The notes under the pieces: generated by a model
What the model saw: only the letters and a program-made list of their open reading frames with translations
Told to the model about the DNA's origin: nothing
Database searches by the model: none
Source: Trichoplusia ni
Taxonomy: Eukaryota; Arthropoda; Insecta; Lepidoptera; Noctuidae
Assembly (NCBI RefSeq): GCF_003590095.1
Contig: NC_039481.1
Location: 9,021,895-9,085,894 of the forward strand
Length of the DNA: 64,000 bases
Direction: 5' to 3'
Program-made: the position numbers and the translations under genes
In this document: in pieces, positions 23,831 through 34,443 of the stretch
How the letters are laid out: each line of letters starts with the position of its first letter
Numbering within the stretch: position 1 is the first letter of the stretch

Positions 23831-25642
23831 TTATCTAACGATAAGCATATTAATTAACTTGTAATCTGTTTGTTAAATGCCTAATTCTTGCAGAAACATT
23901 CTGTTATTTCGATTACATGCCCTTATCTGTAATGTCGTCATTTATCCAAACTATGTGTATCAGTTTTCTATAGAATCTTAAACGCTCAATTAAAGTAAGA
24001 ATAAAAAATAATGTTCTGGTCCCATGGTTTCTATCAAGGTATCATAAAAATATGAAATGATTTTCTTTTGTTTATCTCGGCGAAAAGCGTGAACCGGGGA
24101 ATAGCATAATGATAAGTCGGACTCCCAATCTAAAAATACTTCGTGCCTCTTCAACTGCCTGAGCCGGCGTCGCAGGATCAGTGGGCTGGTCCGAAAGGGT
24201 TCCCGAGGCCCCGATACACGAAGGGCAAATAAAGGAAAAAGGGTGGGTATTAGTCAGTAGAAGTCAGACGCTCCCTTTCGCTCAATCCAAAGCTGAAGGA
24301 GTCACCAGAAGATATCTTATTTAAAAAAAAAAACTAAAAATATGATTGCTCGCCTCGATTACCACATTATCCAGTAACATAACTGGCGAAATAGTAAAAT
24401 GGCCAAATTTGATGATTTTTCTAGCTACCTAGATTATTTGATAAACAGTTCAGTGGGGCTCTAGAAACTATTCAGGGAATCTTAAAAATATAAAGGAAGC
24501 ATAAGAATTATAAACATTGCCTGAAATAAAAGCCTTCACATCCAAGTTTATAAACTTTTTTTAATTTATATACTGACTCTATAAAATTAAACCGGTGAGT
24601 ATAAAAAACCGTTCAAGTATGAGTCGTAATTGCTTTACCGAAAATTCCTTACAAATGAAGAAAATGAAATTCAAAATAATTGGTCGACCAACTTCGACTA
24701 CCATTTCATGACGACGACGACGTACGACTTCCATCGACTCCGACTATCATAGTTAATGAGATTGAACCTAATAAGAGTGCATTCGTAATAAATTGGACGA
24801 TTAATTTAATTTAGGTACGAGAACATTTAATACGAGTTACCTTTTATTATTCCAAGGAAGTATTTAGATATAGAGATTATAAATGTAGTGCTTATTACTT
24901 GCACACCTGTGATCCACGTACATCCTAATTAATGGTCCGACAAATAATTTGCTCAATCAATTGATAAACAGTCAATCAATCAAAGAATGTAGGAGTGTCA
25001 GAAAAATTTTATGAATTTTATTACATCATTGATTGATAAAATTTGTTAGTGACTAATCAACCAACAACAGCTAGCCAATACAAGTGTAATGAGATACGTT
25101 TATGAACCGACTGCTGTCCTATAAGTGGAAATAAACAAGAAAAAATACAAAAAAGCGGTCAAGTGGAAGACATAATCGTGAGGGTTTATACAAATAGGAT
25201 AAATAAAAACAAAACGTTTGGGTGTCACATAAATTTAAGGGTTAACCCACAAATTAATTTGTCACCTATCTGATATACGACGGTAACAAGGCCCCCTACA
25301 ATTGATCTTTATTTTTAGTGTCTGTCAATAGACCGGCTAGGCATATGTGAAAATTAGAGTCTAAATTGAAACAACCGGTCAAGTGGTGACAGAAGAAAGG
25401 GCAGACGAAAAGTCGGTGGTGCAGTTTTTGACCCTTTGGGTGAGAAAAAAAAAGAAATATATTTTAAAAGAATATATTTATTGTTACACATTAATTTGTA
25501 CCAAATACATTGCTTATAATACTACTTACATTATAATTAAATGAAAATGTTAATCGATGATTACGAAAAAATATTCAGTGATTCAATATTAGATAGAAAA
25601 AGTAACTAGAGTGAACTTAAAGTACGATATTAAGAAATGTAA
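23831..25642. other. Spacer between genes B and C
   Basis: No gene seen. GATA-type motifs near 23831-23928 belong to the gene B upstream region. A degraded repeat occupies 24135-24330 and a short GAC-rich run lies near 24710-24725. The rest is AT-rich. Confidence 0.55.
24135..24330. repeat. Degraded interspersed repeat
   Basis: Contains CTTCAACTGCCTGAGCCGG, GAGGCCCCGATACACGAAGG and AGTCAGACGCTCCCTTTCGC. These are more GC-rich than the flanks and typical of lepidopteran retroelement remnants. A related TTCAACTGCCTGA stretch lies at 21577-21589. Confidence 0.5.
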
Positions 25643-28600
25643 TTAAACTAAAACTTTTGATGATTTCAAAAATTCGCTAATTAAGTCTTTCATCAAAATC
25701 TCCAAGAGCTCGTTGATTTCATCCTGGAAATAGAAAGAATAATAAGAAACTAGGTACGGAAGCATAATATACTGTGAGTGATTTTATTAAAAATATCAGT
25801 AAGCCCTGCTAGACTTAGCCACAAGAGTAAATTTCATAATCCTTGTATTGCATAGTTTTCACAAATATTCAGGTCACATGCACAAACACACCAAGACTCA
25901 GGATAAGTGTTAGATCACACAAATTCTTATCCTATGCGGGGATCGAACTCGCGACACGTGCTTAGTGATTTTGGTGTGGTGACCTCAACCACTGAATAGT
26001 ATCTACCACCATGTTTTAAATTAATATTAAAATGGTTACGGAACCATGACAGTTCACACAAACACGCCCGCAATAATATTACTATAAGACGTAGCGGTAT
26101 TCACCTAATACATTGAGAGGACGCATTGCCTTGCAGCAAGAATAGAATAGAATAGTAAGGCGAATAAAAAATATCAAGCTTGGTTTATGTCAATAACGTC
26201 TGAACTCACAGCCCTGGTTATTTGAAGAAACGTAATATATATACTTACACTGTGATCTTTCAAGGTAGAAGGGACTGTGGTTCCGAAGAACTTGTTGACA
26301 GCGTCTGAATAGTCTTTACCTTGCAGAGCCAGTTTCACATCAGACTGTAAAGAAAGTTCCGTAATATTTTAGTAAACCTTAAGGATATTATTAAAAATGA
26401 GGAAAATATCGTTTTTCCTACTCAATATACTTAAAATACTGTAAAAAGGGGAAAGAAAGCTTTCTTCATCCACAGCCATTGCAATGAAACGTCAAAAACG
26501 AAGCCAAAACATCTACAATAATAAACATGTATCAATTTTGATATTTTATCTACAATGCGACAGTTTCGAACTTACAACTGCATTAATTAACAATGCACAA
26601 CAATATGGCGTCATTAGCTGTTAAGCTATCTTTTTCATCTTCAAATGGAATGTTGAGACAAATATACATTTTAGAACTGCATCACTTAACTAAGTGTTGG
26701 CTAGTACTTACATCGATGCCGCCTAAAGTAAAGTCGATCTTCACATTTCGGATGGTGATGCCGGAGATGATGCCAATGCTGACGCGAACGTGGCCGGAGA
26801 CACGGATGCGCTGGATCTCCATCCTGAAGAAAAAAAACGGTATGAAAGGTATAATGAGTTATCCATTATACCTATATTATCAATCAACTCAAGTTATCAC
26901 GGCATCTCGACATAGGCCTCTCGCAACTAGCGCCATTACACCCTTGCTCGTATATGAGTTTGTGACGTTGTAGGCTAAATATCGGAAACTACTGAACGTT
27001 TTTACTTATAAGAAACCAGATTATTTGTATACAGTAAAGTACTTAAGAAAGTATTAATATTAAACTAACTTAAGAAAAAGGAGAAGCGAAAATTCCGACT
27101 TGATTATCAAATGCGCTTTTGGCTCAAATAGGACGTCTTAACTGTGACATAAACATTTTAACCTTCCGTTTTAGAGTGTTGGGCCGTCAACAATTAAGAA
27201 ATATGATTACGGGAATTTTGAAGAAAACTAAAATGGAGCAAGATACTCACTTTCCAGATGCCTCCAGACTAAATCTGTTACTAAAGAACGTGGCTTTGGC
27301 TGAAGCAGCGCCTGAAAACGAACAATAGCTTTATTTTAATGCAATACATAAGTGCTAATGATGTTTTTATCACAATAACAATATTTATCTGACATCGGCG
27401 GTTCTATTGGAGAACCGACATCTTCTTACTAGATTGGTTATTCCTTACAAAAATACTGGCTTTCTTTGTCATTTTTTTCCTTCACGGTAAAATATAATAA
27501 TAAGGGATATTTATTACACATTATATATTAAACACGCCCGGAGTTCAATCCAGCGCAGGACCCAAATATTTACGTGCCTTTCAAAAAACGATAGCTGTGA
27601 TATTTATTTCTACGCACACAGCATTCGAAAAGACGGTAAATGCCTTGGAATCAAACTGGAGTCTTTGATTTTTAAGTCCAGCAGTAAGACCGGTCACCAC
27701 TAGACTATACCATCTTGCCACTAGGATCTTACGATTGGCTTTAAGGATCGAAAATATAGTATAAATTTTCATTCCATATGTTTATAGAAATTGGGACAGT
27801 GAACAGACCTGACAGATGGCAAAATCAATACAGCACAGATAAATGAGAAAAAAAATCTTACCAGCACCAAACACTATTTTCGGGATTTCAATATCAAAGT
27901 TAAGACGATTCGTGACGATGCTGTAACTCATCCTCTTAACATCAACGTCACTTAAACCGTTGCTAATCACCTCTTCTACCAAGCCAGCGCCGTTGAAAAT
28001 TCTGAAACGCGTATAAAAAGTGATGCATCATTAAATGGGCATACTTATTAATAAACAAACAAATCAAGAAGTAAAAGCAAAATAATTCAAGATAAACTAT
28101 TTATTTTAAAGAGAAATTGTTTTTTTTAAGGTAAGTTTCGAAAACGTAGCCGAAGATGAAATAATAATATATTAAAAGAAAAACTTACACAGGTACAGGC
28201 AATTCGTAAGCCACTTCTTGTTTCTCGATATACAAGGGGTCGAGACCAGCATCCTTGATGGTCTGACATACATCTTCAATGGCATCCACTATGTTACTGC
28301 TTACAGATCGCTCATCTCTGAAGTCGACTGGAAATGTAATAGGAATGATTATTGTACGCGTGGATTTTGGGCAATATTATTAGTGGATTGGGCATTTGTT
28401 GCTGTGATTCTACAATTGTATTGTGCCTTTAATAATGGCTCTCAAAGCACGCTGCGATGTATATTGTAGTGCTATTTTCCATTACGGCGACAGTTGACTG
28501 CACGGATAGCCGAGTGGTTTAGGTCACCGATCCAAACCTGTGAGTGCGTGTCGCGGGTTCGATTACGACTGAGTCTGGATTTCATTGAGCATGTGTCTAG

Positions 28601-28831
28601 AATGACGCTTTACGAAGCACTAAGGATGAAATGCCTTAATTTGGGAGCCATTTTTTTTAAATAACAGAAAGTTAACATTTTAAGGTAATACTGAAGACCT
28701 TTACTTTGCTAAAATTTTCTCATCTCTTTTTTAAAGCATATCAAATATTGTCTAAACTTACTTATTTTTTCGACTTGTGGCAAACCGACTGCTACTGCGA
28801 TGAGGAAAACCAAGGCTGTGATTGTCTTCAT
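25643..28831 (-). CDS. Gene C: secreted TULIP-fold (group-7 allergen/JHBP-like) protein, 232 aa
   Basis: Coding exons are 28831-28762, 28327-28189, 28001-27862, 27311-27251, 26823-26712, 26344-26249 and 25723-25643 (TAA), all GT-AG, with the same phases and exon 3-6 sizes (140/61/112/96) as B, D and E. The signal peptide is MKTITALVFLIAVAVG. The conserved blocks are TIKDAGLDPLYIEK, YELPVP, LNFDIEIPKI, VRVSIGIISGITI and ALQGKDYSDAVNKF. The C-terminal helix DEINELLEIL is followed by a short extra tail (SSKVLV), making the protein 6 residues longer than B, D and E. One cysteine (VCQTI) lies in the first helix and has no visible partner. Three introns carry SINE insertions. It is probably an extracellular lipid carrier; the ligand is unknown. 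A minus-strand AATAAA lies at 25483-25478, about 160 nt past the stop. Confidence 0.87.
25835..26010 (-). mobile_element. SINE in gene C intron 6
   Basis: On the minus strand CAGTGGTTGAGGTCACC (A-box region) precedes GTCGCGAGTTCGATCCCCGC (B box). The body TTTGTGTGATC and CCTGAGTCTTGGTGTG follows. This is the most complete copy of this SINE in the window. Confidence 0.7.
27530..27722 (-). mobile_element. SINE-like insertion in gene C intron 3
   Basis: The minus strand begins GGCAAGATGGTATAGTCTAG and TGGTGACC (A-box-like), later with CCAGTTTGATTCC (B-box-like). A different SINE family from 25835-26010. Confidence 0.5.
28493..28650 (+). mobile_element. SINE in gene C intron 1
   Basis: The head is GATAGCCGAGTGGTTTAGG (A box) and GTCGCGGGTTCGATTACGAC (B box); the body contains CATTGAGCATGTGTCTAGAA. 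It is in antisense orientation to gene C. Confidence 0.7.
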
Positions 28832-28916
28832 TTTGATACAAGATTAGATCTATAAGAGAAAAAACTTTTTATCCCTTGCACACTCCAAATCACAATATTA
28901 ACATTTAAATTAAATG

Positions 28917-28965
28917 GGAAGGCTTTTGCCCAGCATTGGGTCAGAGTGAGCTAGATGAAAATTAA
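28917..28965 (+). mobile_element. LINE 3' tail fragment upstream of gene C start
   Basis: GGGAAGGCTTTTGCCCAGCA followed by TTGGGTCAGAGTGAGCTAGA resembles the 3' ends of lepidopteran non-LTR elements. It lies within the gene C leader intron. Confidence 0.5.
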
Positions 28966-29010
28966 AAAGTACAAAATTTAAAAAGAAAATGGTTAAAATA
29001 CCCATCTTAC

Positions 29011-29070
29011 CTTTAAAATATCCAGCAAGGAACTGATAATTAGGGAACAACACCGCATAGTATTTATACC
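29011..29070 (-). promoter_or_regulatory. Gene C TATA box and non-coding first exon
   Basis: The minus strand reads GGTATAAATA at 29070-29061, followed by a leader exon ending at 29011 with a GTAAGA donor. The acceptor for the ATG exon is near 28850. GATA-type motifs lie upstream at 29142-29147 and 29273-29279. The start near 29038 is inferred. Confidence 0.58.
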
Positions 29071-29409
29071 TGTAGAAATTAATTAACCCCTTTATTAATC
29101 AGTAGGTAACACCGCCATCACCCATTGACACACATTACCATCTATCTAATTAGACAATCTGCAAAAACCAAGTCGTCAATGATATAACAATAATTTGGGA
29201 TTTCACCTAAATTAAAGGAGGTCGCATACGGAAAGGATATCACGTGCTATGGTGATAATGAAAGATAAGAAGTTAAGCCGCACTCGCCGCGGTCAGTTTG
29301 TTGATAGGTGGCGTTTCGTAAACTTATTGAGAGCTCACCTATTTTGGTCTCTATAAATCACCGTTACTTAATCGATCTTAATTTTGAGAACCTATTTATT
29401 TTTATAATA

Positions 29410-29545
29410 ACTATCGTGAGTCGAAGTCAGTTCGACTCGCGATCCCGCCGCGTCTGCTCATGATTAAGGACTCCGGTTGGGTCCGAAACTAGTCGGGCTA
29501 CCCTGATAAATACGCGTGAGTAAACCGTTACATCTTTTAATAACC
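29410..29545 (+). repeat. Dispersed lepidopteran repeat, copy 2
   Basis: Contains ATTAAGGACTCCGGTTGGG, GTCCGAAACTAGTCGGG and GATAAATACGCGTGAGTAA, related to 16585-16720. It lies in the spacer between divergent genes C and D. Confidence 0.6.
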
Positions 29546-29977
29546 TGTTTATTTCTATAGAGGCAATATCAACTGTCTATCTAGCTGTCTATGCATACTA
29601 TATAGACTGGTGACAGACGGACAGACACATGGATAGACGGACAGCTTAGCAGACAACAGTGCCTCAGTGATAGTGTCCCGTTTTGATCCTCTCATACGGA
29701 ACCAAAGATACAAAACCGAGAAATGAAGGTAACTGGGAAGAAGGAGATGGGTGCAAAAAATAAAAATCTTTTTACTCCGACAGTTATTGGAAGAAAATAT
29801 TAGAGAGGTATTTTTGCACTTATCTGAAGTATAAGAAATTGACAAAAATATACTAGGCACTTTACATTTTTGGAGATAACGACATTGCAAAATATTATAG
29901 GTACACAGTAAACATTAACAGTAAGTTCCATTAATCGTTCTTTAATTAATTTATAATTCATCGTTTGCAGGGCCCAT

Positions 29978-30090
29978 ACAAATTGACTCCACGGATAGCC
30001 GAGTGGTTGAGGACACAACGCCAAACCTATAGAAAGCGGCGTGTCCTGGCTTCGACCCTCGTAAAAGACAACCATTGTCATAAACGAATT
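29978..30090 (+). mobile_element. SINE, related to the 28493-28650 copy
   Basis: CCACGGATAGCCGAGTGGTT gives the A box and CTGGCTTCGACCCTCG a degraded B box. The body has CCATTGTCATAAACGAATTC. Confidence 0.6.
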
Positions 30091-31020
30091 CTTATATGTT
30101 TGCGAAAACTACCGCGACAAAAGGGAATAATCATAAAACTATTAAAAAAGTATCGTTTATTAAATTATTATGCAGGCAAACATATTTAACATTATTTTTC
30201 CTTTTTCAGATAACACAAAATCGAGCAAGTGAGGGCTGGAATATAGCATTTTTTTGTACAATCACAGGGAAAATGCTATTAGAAGTATTATTCTTTAAGA
30301 CACAGCTTCTAATAAAAAAAAATTCATCTATATAATTCCATCTAATCAATCGTCTCCCTTGGACCTACGTAGAAAACTAAAAATCTAACTTCAAAGTCAA
30401 CGCAATCACCGTGCGATGACCGTTGATTATATTTTTTAGAATCATTCAAAAGAAGGCAAGAATCAATGTTATAAAAGCAGTCCTGTTTATTTTTGCTATG
30501 TTGTCGAGATCTTTTTCCTTAGAACTTCGTACCTATTTAATGATTCTGTTGATGTTATATTTTATTTTTTATTTAATTTTCTTTATTGACATGCTAGCGA
30601 GAGACCTGTCCTTCTAATTAGTTGCTTAAAACGTCTCCTATTGAAGCTACCGCTCGTTCGGAAGGTAGATTCTCATGGAGAAGAACGAGCAAGAAACACT
30701 AACCAACCACCAAACCTTGATTATTTTTAATTGCTTACTTACTTGTAACTATCGTCCAATAACAGAACTGCAGTGCGCACCAAATGTACCCCTAAGATAC
30801 AGAAGCGTTTGACTATCAGTCGCGAAACAATCGTTAATCAGATTGTGATGATTTAGCTCCCGATACAAAAGTATAATAGTCATTAAGCTTGTAATGACAA
30901 TCATAAGTAACGATACAATCTAATAAATAGTTCGAATCGCATTTCAAAACTTCATAAAAGAAAAACAAGTTTCGATTGGTTTTTTCGGTTTAGAATCAAA
31001 GTACTTATTTATTTGTTAAC

Positions 31021-31250
31021 TAGCTGTTGCCCGCGGGCCCGCCCAATACAAATCGAAAATCGATTTTTTGTTCCAATTGCAATTAGCACGGGAACAAAAT
31101 CGGGATCAAAACTATTAAAGATGCGTTAATCCTGGTTATAAACTATTATGTGAATAAAGTTTCTAAATCCGTTCAGTGGTTTTTGCGTGAAAAAGGAACG
31201 AACATCCAAACATTTATTATATTATAGTAGTATTTATAATTTTAGTAGGA
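31021..31250. mobile_element. Common lepidopteran interspersed repeat, class uncertain
   Basis: Starts TAGCTGTTGCCCGCGGGC and ends near CGTGAAAAAGGAACGAACAT plus an AT-rich TAGTAGGAT tail. This pair of ends is recognisable from many lepidopteran genomes. Confidence 0.55.
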
Positions 31251-31619
31251 TATTTATTTTTCTATTTGCCATAGATTGTGTATTAGTCTGTGATAAAAAT
31301 GAAAAAGAATTTTTTAAAACTAACGTACATACACAGATTAGTAAAAAAGCAGTTGAAACATTTTTAATTCCATTTCCATTATTTTTACAATTAATTTTTT
31401 AGTATGATTTTAGTGTAGGTGAGATTTTGCCAAAATTCACAACATAATTCTACATACTTAAGTGGTATATGCAATATTAATGATTTTAACATTATTATTA
31501 TTGTACACGAGTAAGGCCCGCCTGACAGAAAGTCAAGCTGCCTCTCTTTAGCCAATGTTCGAATGAAAGTTATGTGGATTGATGTGAGCCTTCATTGTGT
31601 GGCTTCCACAGTAGTAAGT

Positions 31620-31770
31620 TTTGTTTTTCCCACGATTTTATACTCGCTTTTCTTGTTTGTTTGTGTGTCATTGCGGTTGGATTTATGCAATTCAATTTTG
31701 AGGCATTTCCCGAGAAAAAAACTTTCAGCTACAAACGGCAAAAACGGCTGGACCGATTCAAGATCTTTTT
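31620..31770 (+). repeat. Dispersed repeat, copy 2
   Basis: Contains TTGTTTGTTTGTGTGTCATT, GCGGTTGGATTTATGCAA, TTTTGAGGCATTTCCCG and CGGCTGGACCGATTC. This is a common lepidopteran interspersed repeat; class not determined. Confidence 0.6.
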
Positions 31771-32115
31771 ATCATTTACCATTTATTGCGACTAGATCAA
31801 AAGTACCTCAACTTTAACCCAATTAAAAATTTTTGGTTATATTACACTATCAACCTTCCCAAACTGCGGGAACAAATTTGATAACACATCTCTTTTAATC
31901 TTCGGCTCTCCTCATATCCTCACTTCATAAACTAATTTACAAGTTGATTTAATAATATTGTTAAATTACAAAAAAATAATTATTAGGTTGTCATGACTTA
32001 ACATTTTTTTTTATTTCTATGGTACAAAGTACAGTCCAAATGTTAAAAAAAGTTATAATCTATGAGATCAGATAGTTGATTGTTTTGCAACTGATATTAA
32101 ATCACTCTAAAATGT

Positions 32116-32172
32116 TATAAATAGGTTTCATGAGCTATGCCATTTATTATTGGACTACGTATTAGTACCAAG
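32116..32172 (+). promoter_or_regulatory. Gene D TATA box and non-coding first exon
   Basis: TATAAATA lies at 32116-32123. About 30 nt downstream a leader exon begins; it ends at 32172 with a GTAAGG donor. The next exon begins at 32422 after TTCCATTACAG and carries the ATG 18 nt later. An AGATAG motif is at 32070-32075. The region between this promoter and that of gene C (29.07-32.12 kb) is the divergent spacer of the cluster. Confidence 0.6.
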
Positions 32173-32439
32173 GTAAGGTTTTCTTTCTTTTGATTCATAT
32201 ACTGCTCTCAAACCGATGATTAAATTATTAAGAGATGTTCTTTCAACCAATTCGCCTATTAAAAATCTATCAATTGTGTATCCTAAGCCTATATTCATTC
32301 ACATTTAATTTATTTTAAATGTGCTTTTGGTAAAAAAATATATACATATATTAAAAGATAATTTGAAGCTTTCAAATATTGGATTTGTGAATAATTTAAA
32401 AGGTGTGTTTTTCCATTACAGACCCCTCAATAAATCATT

Positions 32440-34371
32440 ATGAAATCCTTCATCGCCTTCGCCTGCTTCTTCGCCAGCATTAGTGCTGTGCCCTACGACA
32501 CACAGATTGCTAGTAAGTACTGTATATAAATAGTGGAAACCGAAATACTTTCCACTTTCCAATATAAATATAGACTTAATTTTAAGTATATTGGGTCCAA
32601 AAACCTTTGGCAGAACTTTCGGAAGGATTAAAATAAAAAGGATTTTCGTTACCTCCAAAAAGATGCCGTAAGAATAGTTTTAAATTATCATTTCAACTTT
32701 AACGTCCCCTTTATTTTAAAGTACTTAGGTCTATATTTGATCAGCTGGTTTTCTTATAAGTTTTCCAAATACTTTAAACTTTCAGGTAACGATAATAACG
32801 AACGTTTCATCACTGGTCCGATCAGCAACGGTATTAATGAGTTAAGCCAATCCATCAAGGATGCAGGTCTTGACCCTCTGTACATCAAGAGGGAAGACTC
32901 CCGGTTCACTCTGCCAGTGGCCGCGTAAGTTGTTTTGCTCAAGATTTTTGAATGCTTCGTTAGCCGCTTTCTCAGAATCATAAACTCGGCCTTCTTTCCA
33001 ATGAGAGTCATAATATACCTCACACTTTTTTTGTCACTCAATATACTAATTTTATGAGCTTTAATTTTAAATATTCTTTAAGCTACTCTTCACATTTGAT
33101 TTTCTGTCATCTTTGTGTCACGACAACATTTGCCGATGTTTCCTCAAAAACATTCATCATTTTTATGTCATGTACTGATTCGGAATTTTGATCTCCTACT
33201 TCAGGATCTTCAACTATGCAGCTTTCATTGAAGAGGTTTTGAGTACTGGTCTCAGCAACATCAAGGTCAATAATTTGTACTTCAGCTACATCACATCTCG
33301 CCTCTACTTCGACTTTGAACTGCCCCGTGTTGAGTTATCTCTTGGTATGTAAATAAAAAAATATTGTTTTGGTTATTGAAAAAAAACAAAACAATATGAT
33401 AGAACAGAAAATAATATAATTATTGTGATTTTAGGCGCTGCTGCCGCCAGAGCTATTGTTTTCAGCAAGGAATTGGAAGCCCAGGTTTCTGGAAAGTAAG
33501 TACTGGGGATATACGTAAACAGTTATATTTTTGGTGGTTTTGTTTACGTATTTCAGTAACTTAAATATTTCAAGGTCTAAATTAGTTTTTTTTTTTTATA
33601 TTCATTTTGTAGGGCATGATTATATATATAAATAATATATCATTAGTACTTGAATTCTTAAGTACTAGTTCGTTTTGAACAACCTCTTTACACCATTCAA
33701 TTCTGTCTCATGATAACACTGTTTTTCCTTCAGGCTAGTAATCGAAAGAGTTCGTCTTGTTGGTAAAGGCCGCGTCACCGTCGGTATCATCTCAGGCACC
33801 ACAGTTCACGATGGTGATGTGGAATTCACTCTTGGTGGTGTTCAGGTAAAACAATCATAGGATACTTAAGGGCAAAGCTTATCGACAATTTATTGAATAT
33901 TTATTTTCATAGCTTACTAATTTGGTCATTTTTTTTAAATGACAACTAGTCCAATCGACTCATTTTATTGTTGTTACAAGTTACACTACAATACCCCGTC
34001 ATCCTTCCGCATCCAGTCTCAGCCAGATGCCTTTTAAAACATAATAACGTATTGTAAATTTCATATTTATTTGTTTCTTACAGTCTGACATCCGCCTAGC
34101 CATCCAAGGTCGAGACTTCTCCAGGGAGATTAACGAGTTCTTCAGCTCCACTATTCCTGAGGTTCTTGAATCTCACTCGGTAAGTACTGATGTTACTACT
34201 ACTGATTAGAAAATACTCGAAAGTTTCCAAGTAAAAACCGAATAGCCAGAATTAGAATTTTGTTTGTTTCTAGTTTCTGTTTATTTAATTTCTTTTTTTT
34301 TTGTGTTACAGGAAGAGATCAACGAGCTGCTTGAGATCGTCCTGTTGGAGCACGTCAGGAACCAATTGTAA
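32440..34371 (+). CDS. Gene D: secreted TULIP-fold (group-7 allergen/JHBP-like) protein, 226 aa
   Basis: This is the only plus-strand member of the cluster. Coding exons are 32440-32512, 32786-32924, 33205-33344, 33435-33495, 33734-33845, 34084-34179 and 34312-34371 (TAA at 34369-34371), all GT-AG. The signal peptide is MKSFIAFACFFASISAVP. The mature part has SQSIKDAGLDPLYIKRED, FNYAAFIEEVLSTGLSNIKV, LYFDFELPRVEL, RVTVGIISGTTV, LAIQGRDFSREINEFF and a C-terminal helix EEINELLEIVLLEHV. The only cysteine is in the signal peptide. It is closest to gene E, with which it shares runs of about 35 identical nucleotides in exons 2 and 3. AATAAA lies at 34438-34443. The likely role is extracellular binding of a hydrophobic ligand (family-level inference). 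Confidence 0.88.
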
Positions 34372-34437
34372 TTGTAGACTCCAGTAGTCACTCAACAGAT
34401 CAACAGATAACACTAGTCGACCATTTGGCTTCTTTTG

Positions 34438-34443
34438 AATAAA
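34438..34443 (+). terminator. Gene D polyadenylation signal
   Basis: A canonical AATAAA lies 67 nt after the gene D stop codon, followed about 25 nt later by a T-rich and then a GT-containing stretch, as expected for cleavage and polyadenylation. Confidence 0.65.

Larger units (their letters stand above)
29071..32115. other. Divergent spacer between genes C and D
   Basis: Contains a dispersed repeat (29410-29545), a degraded CGTCTGTC-type repeat (29590-29700), a SINE (29978-30090), a common lepidopteran repeat starting TAGCTGTTGCCCGCGGGC (31021-31250) and another at 31620-31770. No protein gene is seen. Confidence 0.6.
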
